From CAYUMU01 sp964445985 (GTDB lineage Bacteria; Planctomycetota; Planctomycetia; Pirellulales; S012-138), in assembly GCA_964445985.1 (NCBI GenBank), contig CAYUMU010000025.1, forward strand, positions 7,723 to 71,722: a DNA stretch of 64,000 bases, written 5' to 3'. Each line of letters starts with the position of its first letter. Position 1 is the stretch's first letter. Shown piece after piece: positions 61,888-64,000 of the stretch. A program made the position numbers and the translations under genes. The notes beneath the pieces are model-generated. The model was given only the letters and a program-made list of their open reading frames with translations, ran no database searches and was not told where the DNA came from.

Positions 61888-62721
61888 ATGCCGAACAGCA
61901 TCCTGCTCCATTTGAACGGTTCCCTGCACGGAGAGCCGATCGTTGAAATCGGAGTGGCCTTTGCTCGACGCTGGGAGGCCCGCATTCGGGCGCTCGCCCT
62001 GCTCGATACCCGCCACCTGCTAGAGTTGGCGTCCACCTGCGAGTCAGCGGCGCATGCCAGCGGCGAATTGCTGCGGCTCAAACGATTGCAACAACACCAA
62101 GAAGTGGTGCATGGCAAACTCCAACAAGTTTGCCAGCAGGCGGGGCTCTCGTACGACGTTCGGGTTCTGGAAGGAGATCCGTTGCAACTGCTCCCCTCGG
62201 AATCGCAGTTCCACGACCTCGTGGTCACCTTCTTCCCCACCGCGGCGGCGCAGCCGCCGACCGACGTTGCCCAGGAGTTAACTCCCGGCGACATGGTTGC
62301 CCTGCTGCACCAGGGCGTGCAGCCGCTACTGATCGTGCGCAAACCAGAACAGCTTTTGCGACGCGTGCTGCTGGCCTACGACGGCACCGCCGCCGCTGGC
62401 AAGGCCATCCGGCAGTTCCTCGAACAGAGGTTGTTGCCCCACGCCGAATATCGCCTGATGGCCGTGGGCGCCAATGCGGCCAAAGCCCGCGAGTTTCTCA
62501 AAGAAATGGACGCCTATTGCCGGCTGGCCAGGCTGGAGATGGAGACCGGCTATCTCTGCGGCACGCTGCGGCGGGCCCTCCCCGCCTACGCCGAAAGGTG
62601 GGACGCCGATCTGGTCGCAATCGGCGTTCAGCGTGGCTACTGGAGATTGCCTCGCTTGCAAAAAAATCCCCTCGCGCAGCTACTGCTCAAAACCAACTGC
62701 GCGGTTTATGCCATGTCGTGA
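61888..62721 (+). CDS. Tandem universal stress protein
   Basis: This is a 277-residue protein made of two UspA-like halves. The first half (about 1-150) is divergent; the second begins 'LLRRVLLAYDGTAAAGKAIR' (about 160), the typical V-A-x-D-G-S start of the USP fold (here AYDGT). The ATP-binding G-2x-G-9x-G(S/T) signature is not clear, so nucleotide binding is uncertain. ATG 61888 has GGGAG 9 bp upstream. Divergent from the NhaR-type regulator and 99 bp before the bestrophin gene. Confidence 0.78.
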   Translation: MPNSILLHLNGSLHGEPIVEIGVAFARRWEARIRALALLDTRHLLELASTCESAAHASGELLRLKRLQQHQEVVHGKLQQVCQQAGLSYDVRVLEGDPLQLLPSESQFHDLVVTFFPTAAAQPPTDVAQELTPGDMVALLHQGVQPLLIVRKPEQLLRRVLLAYDGTAAAGKAIRQFLEQRLLPHAEYRLMAVGANAAKAREFLKEMDAYCRLARLEMETGYLCGTLRRALPAYAERWDADLVAIGVQRGYWRLPRLQKNPLAQLLLKTNCAVYAMS

Positions 62722-62820
62722 GGGGCTGAACCAACTTATCTCGAAATATGCGCCTTGTTCGTCAGTAATGGCGAGTTCTCCTCGTATATCGATGTCAACT
62801 AGCCAATTAGAGCCGTAGAA

Positions 62821-63822
62821 ATGGATCGCCAAGATTTCTGGTCGCAAGTATTCAAACTCCAAGGGTCCGTTACCCCCTGTGTCCTTGGCCGGGTGGCGTT
62901 CTTCACCCTGTTCTCCACGGCTGTCTGGGTGGTTTACCAGTACGTGGAATTTCACTCGGGCATCGCCGTGGCGCCGTATGAAATCCTCGGCGTCATCCTG
63001 GCCCTGCTGCTCGTGCTGCGAACCAACTCGGGGTACGATCGCTGGTACGAAGGCCGCAAGCTCTGGGGAGGGATCGTCAACCAATCGCGAAACCTGGGCA
63101 TGATTGGCGTCGTTTACGGGCCGCAAGACCACAATTGGCAAAATCAATTCGCGCGCTGGACGGCGGCCTTCTCGCATGCCTGCCGCCATAGTCTCCGCGA
63201 CGACTCCAATACCCAGGACATGCACGACCTGATCGGCCAGGCCGAAGCCGAAAAGCTGGGGAACTCGCAGCACATGCCCATGTACGTGGCCGGAAGACTG
63301 GCGAACATGCTGCGAAGCGCCGTCGCCTCGGGAGGCATGGATCGATTCGCATTCATCCAGGCAGAAAAAGAACGGGCGACCCTGATCGACCACATCGGCG
63401 CTTGCGAGCGAATCAAACGAACCCCGCTAGCCGAGGTGTTTTCCATCAAGATCCGCCGCTTCCTGTTCATCTACCTCACCGTGCTGCCAATCGCCATCGT
63501 CGACAAAATGGACGTGCTCACTCCGCTCGTTACCCTGCTGGTCGCCTTCTCATTCTTGTCCCTCGACCAGATCGGCATCGAGTTGCAAAGCCCCTTCTCG
63601 CCCAACCGGTTGAGCCACCTGCCACTCAACAGCATCGCGTCCAACATCGAAGAAAACATCCTCGGCTTCCTGGATCAGGCATCCGACGAAACGACGCCTC
63701 GCAAATCCGCCCGCCCCGAACGACACGAACAGCATGCCACAACCCCACCAGAGAGGGGGTTTTCGGTCATGGATGCCGAAATGCACCACGCCGCCATCTC
63801 CATGCCCGGATCAAACTCTTAA
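62821..63822 (+). CDS. Bestrophin-family anion channel
   Basis: This is a 333-residue protein of the bacterial bestrophin (UPF0187) family. The signature 'RTNSGYDRWYEGRKLWG' (67-83) after helix 2 and, near the end of the membrane domain, 'FSFLSLDQIGIELQSPF' are diagnostic. Homologues form pentameric channels (cations in Klebsiella, chloride in animals). The C-terminal 60 residues are hydrophilic and variable. It probably forms a stress-responsive ion-channel unit with the preceding USP gene under the NhaR-type regulator; that link is inferred from position. Confidence 0.9.
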   Translation: MDRQDFWSQVFKLQGSVTPCVLGRVAFFTLFSTAVWVVYQYVEFHSGIAVAPYEILGVILALLLVLRTNSGYDRWYEGRKLWGGIVNQSRNLGMIGVVYGPQDHNWQNQFARWTAAFSHACRHSLRDDSNTQDMHDLIGQAEAEKLGNSQHMPMYVAGRLANMLRSAVASGGMDRFAFIQAEKERATLIDHIGACERIKRTPLAEVFSIKIRRFLFIYLTVLPIAIVDKMDVLTPLVTLLVAFSFLSLDQIGIELQSPFSPNRLSHLPLNSIASNIEENILGFLDQASDETTPRKSARPERHEQHATTPPERGFSVMDAEMHHAAISMPGSNS

Positions 63823-64000
63823 GAGTGACACAAGGCAACCTGCCCGTTCCCGAACGACGAGGTGGCACTTCCTGAGCCCAAGCGAAGGACGTGGCGCGCC
63901 GCCTTAGCCCAACTTCCCCAGCCGTTGTTGTAAGTTCTTGCTTCGCAAGGGTTGGTCTTTCGATTTTCTCACTACATTTCCGTTTGCTTTATTTGGGTAG
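63823..64000. other. Right-edge intergenic sequence
   Basis: This is 178 bases downstream of the bestrophin gene. I see no gene beginning or terminator hairpin before the window ends. Confidence 0.3.

Overview
The window reads as chromosomal DNA of a planctomycete, probably of the Pirellulales. The reasons are high GC, a DUF1559 pseudopilin-like gene followed by a small transthyretin-like lipoprotein, a GALA-type leucine-rich-repeat protein, a seven-gene VWA/MoxR/DUF58 cluster, a TatC with a giant periplasmic loop, and many genes with long Pro/Ala-rich tails. This is inferred from gene content only. About 49 genes are called, one of them a 5'-truncated fragment at the left edge and one a degraded helicase remnant. 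I found no rRNA, tRNA, CRISPR array, prophage or insertion sequence.

Layout. 0-6.7 kb: sugar isomerase tail, DUF486 membrane protein, aldehyde dehydrogenase, tatC, an anti-sigma/anti-anti-sigma pair, and a zinc-ribbon protein. 7.2-18.7 kb: LRR protein, a stand-alone MmeI-type restriction-methylation enzyme, HXXEE membrane protein, radical SAM protein, PilZ-like protein, and an exported agmatine-deiminase-family protein. 19-22.3 kb: typA and an exported phosphoesterase. 22.6-31.8 kb: a Bat/MoxR-type cluster (VWA, TPR, 1178-aa envelope protein, MoxR ATPase, DUF58, small membrane protein, VWA), all on the plus strand. 31.8-41.9 kb: surE, trpS, metallo-beta-lactamase-fold hydrolase, two DUF5362 proteins, lepA, DUF4476 protein, bioA, phosphoesterase. 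42-52 kb: HtrA-like protease, phosphomannose-isomerase-like cupin, divergent Nramp transporter, MFS transporter, Tat-exported NHL propeller, and a dimethylformamidase-like protein. 52-54.2 kb: an E1-like/ubiquitin-like pair and three tiny exported proteins. 54.8-64 kb: DUF1559 protein, lipoprotein, LptD-like outer-membrane protein, helicase remnant, and a NhaR-type LysR regulator divergent from a universal-stress protein and a bestrophin channel.

The intergenic DNA is unusually structured. At least five families of short dispersed repeats are visible. The most striking are hairpins with a constant outer stem and exchangeable inner stems that sit just behind stop codons, and a 76-77 bp double-hairpin element present three times, once at the seam of the MoxR cluster. 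Within genes, the outliers are a low-GC block covering the target-recognition region of the MmeI-like enzyme, a roughly 240-residue insertion in TatC, and a roughly 155-residue helical insertion in an Nramp protein that lacks the canonical metal ligands.
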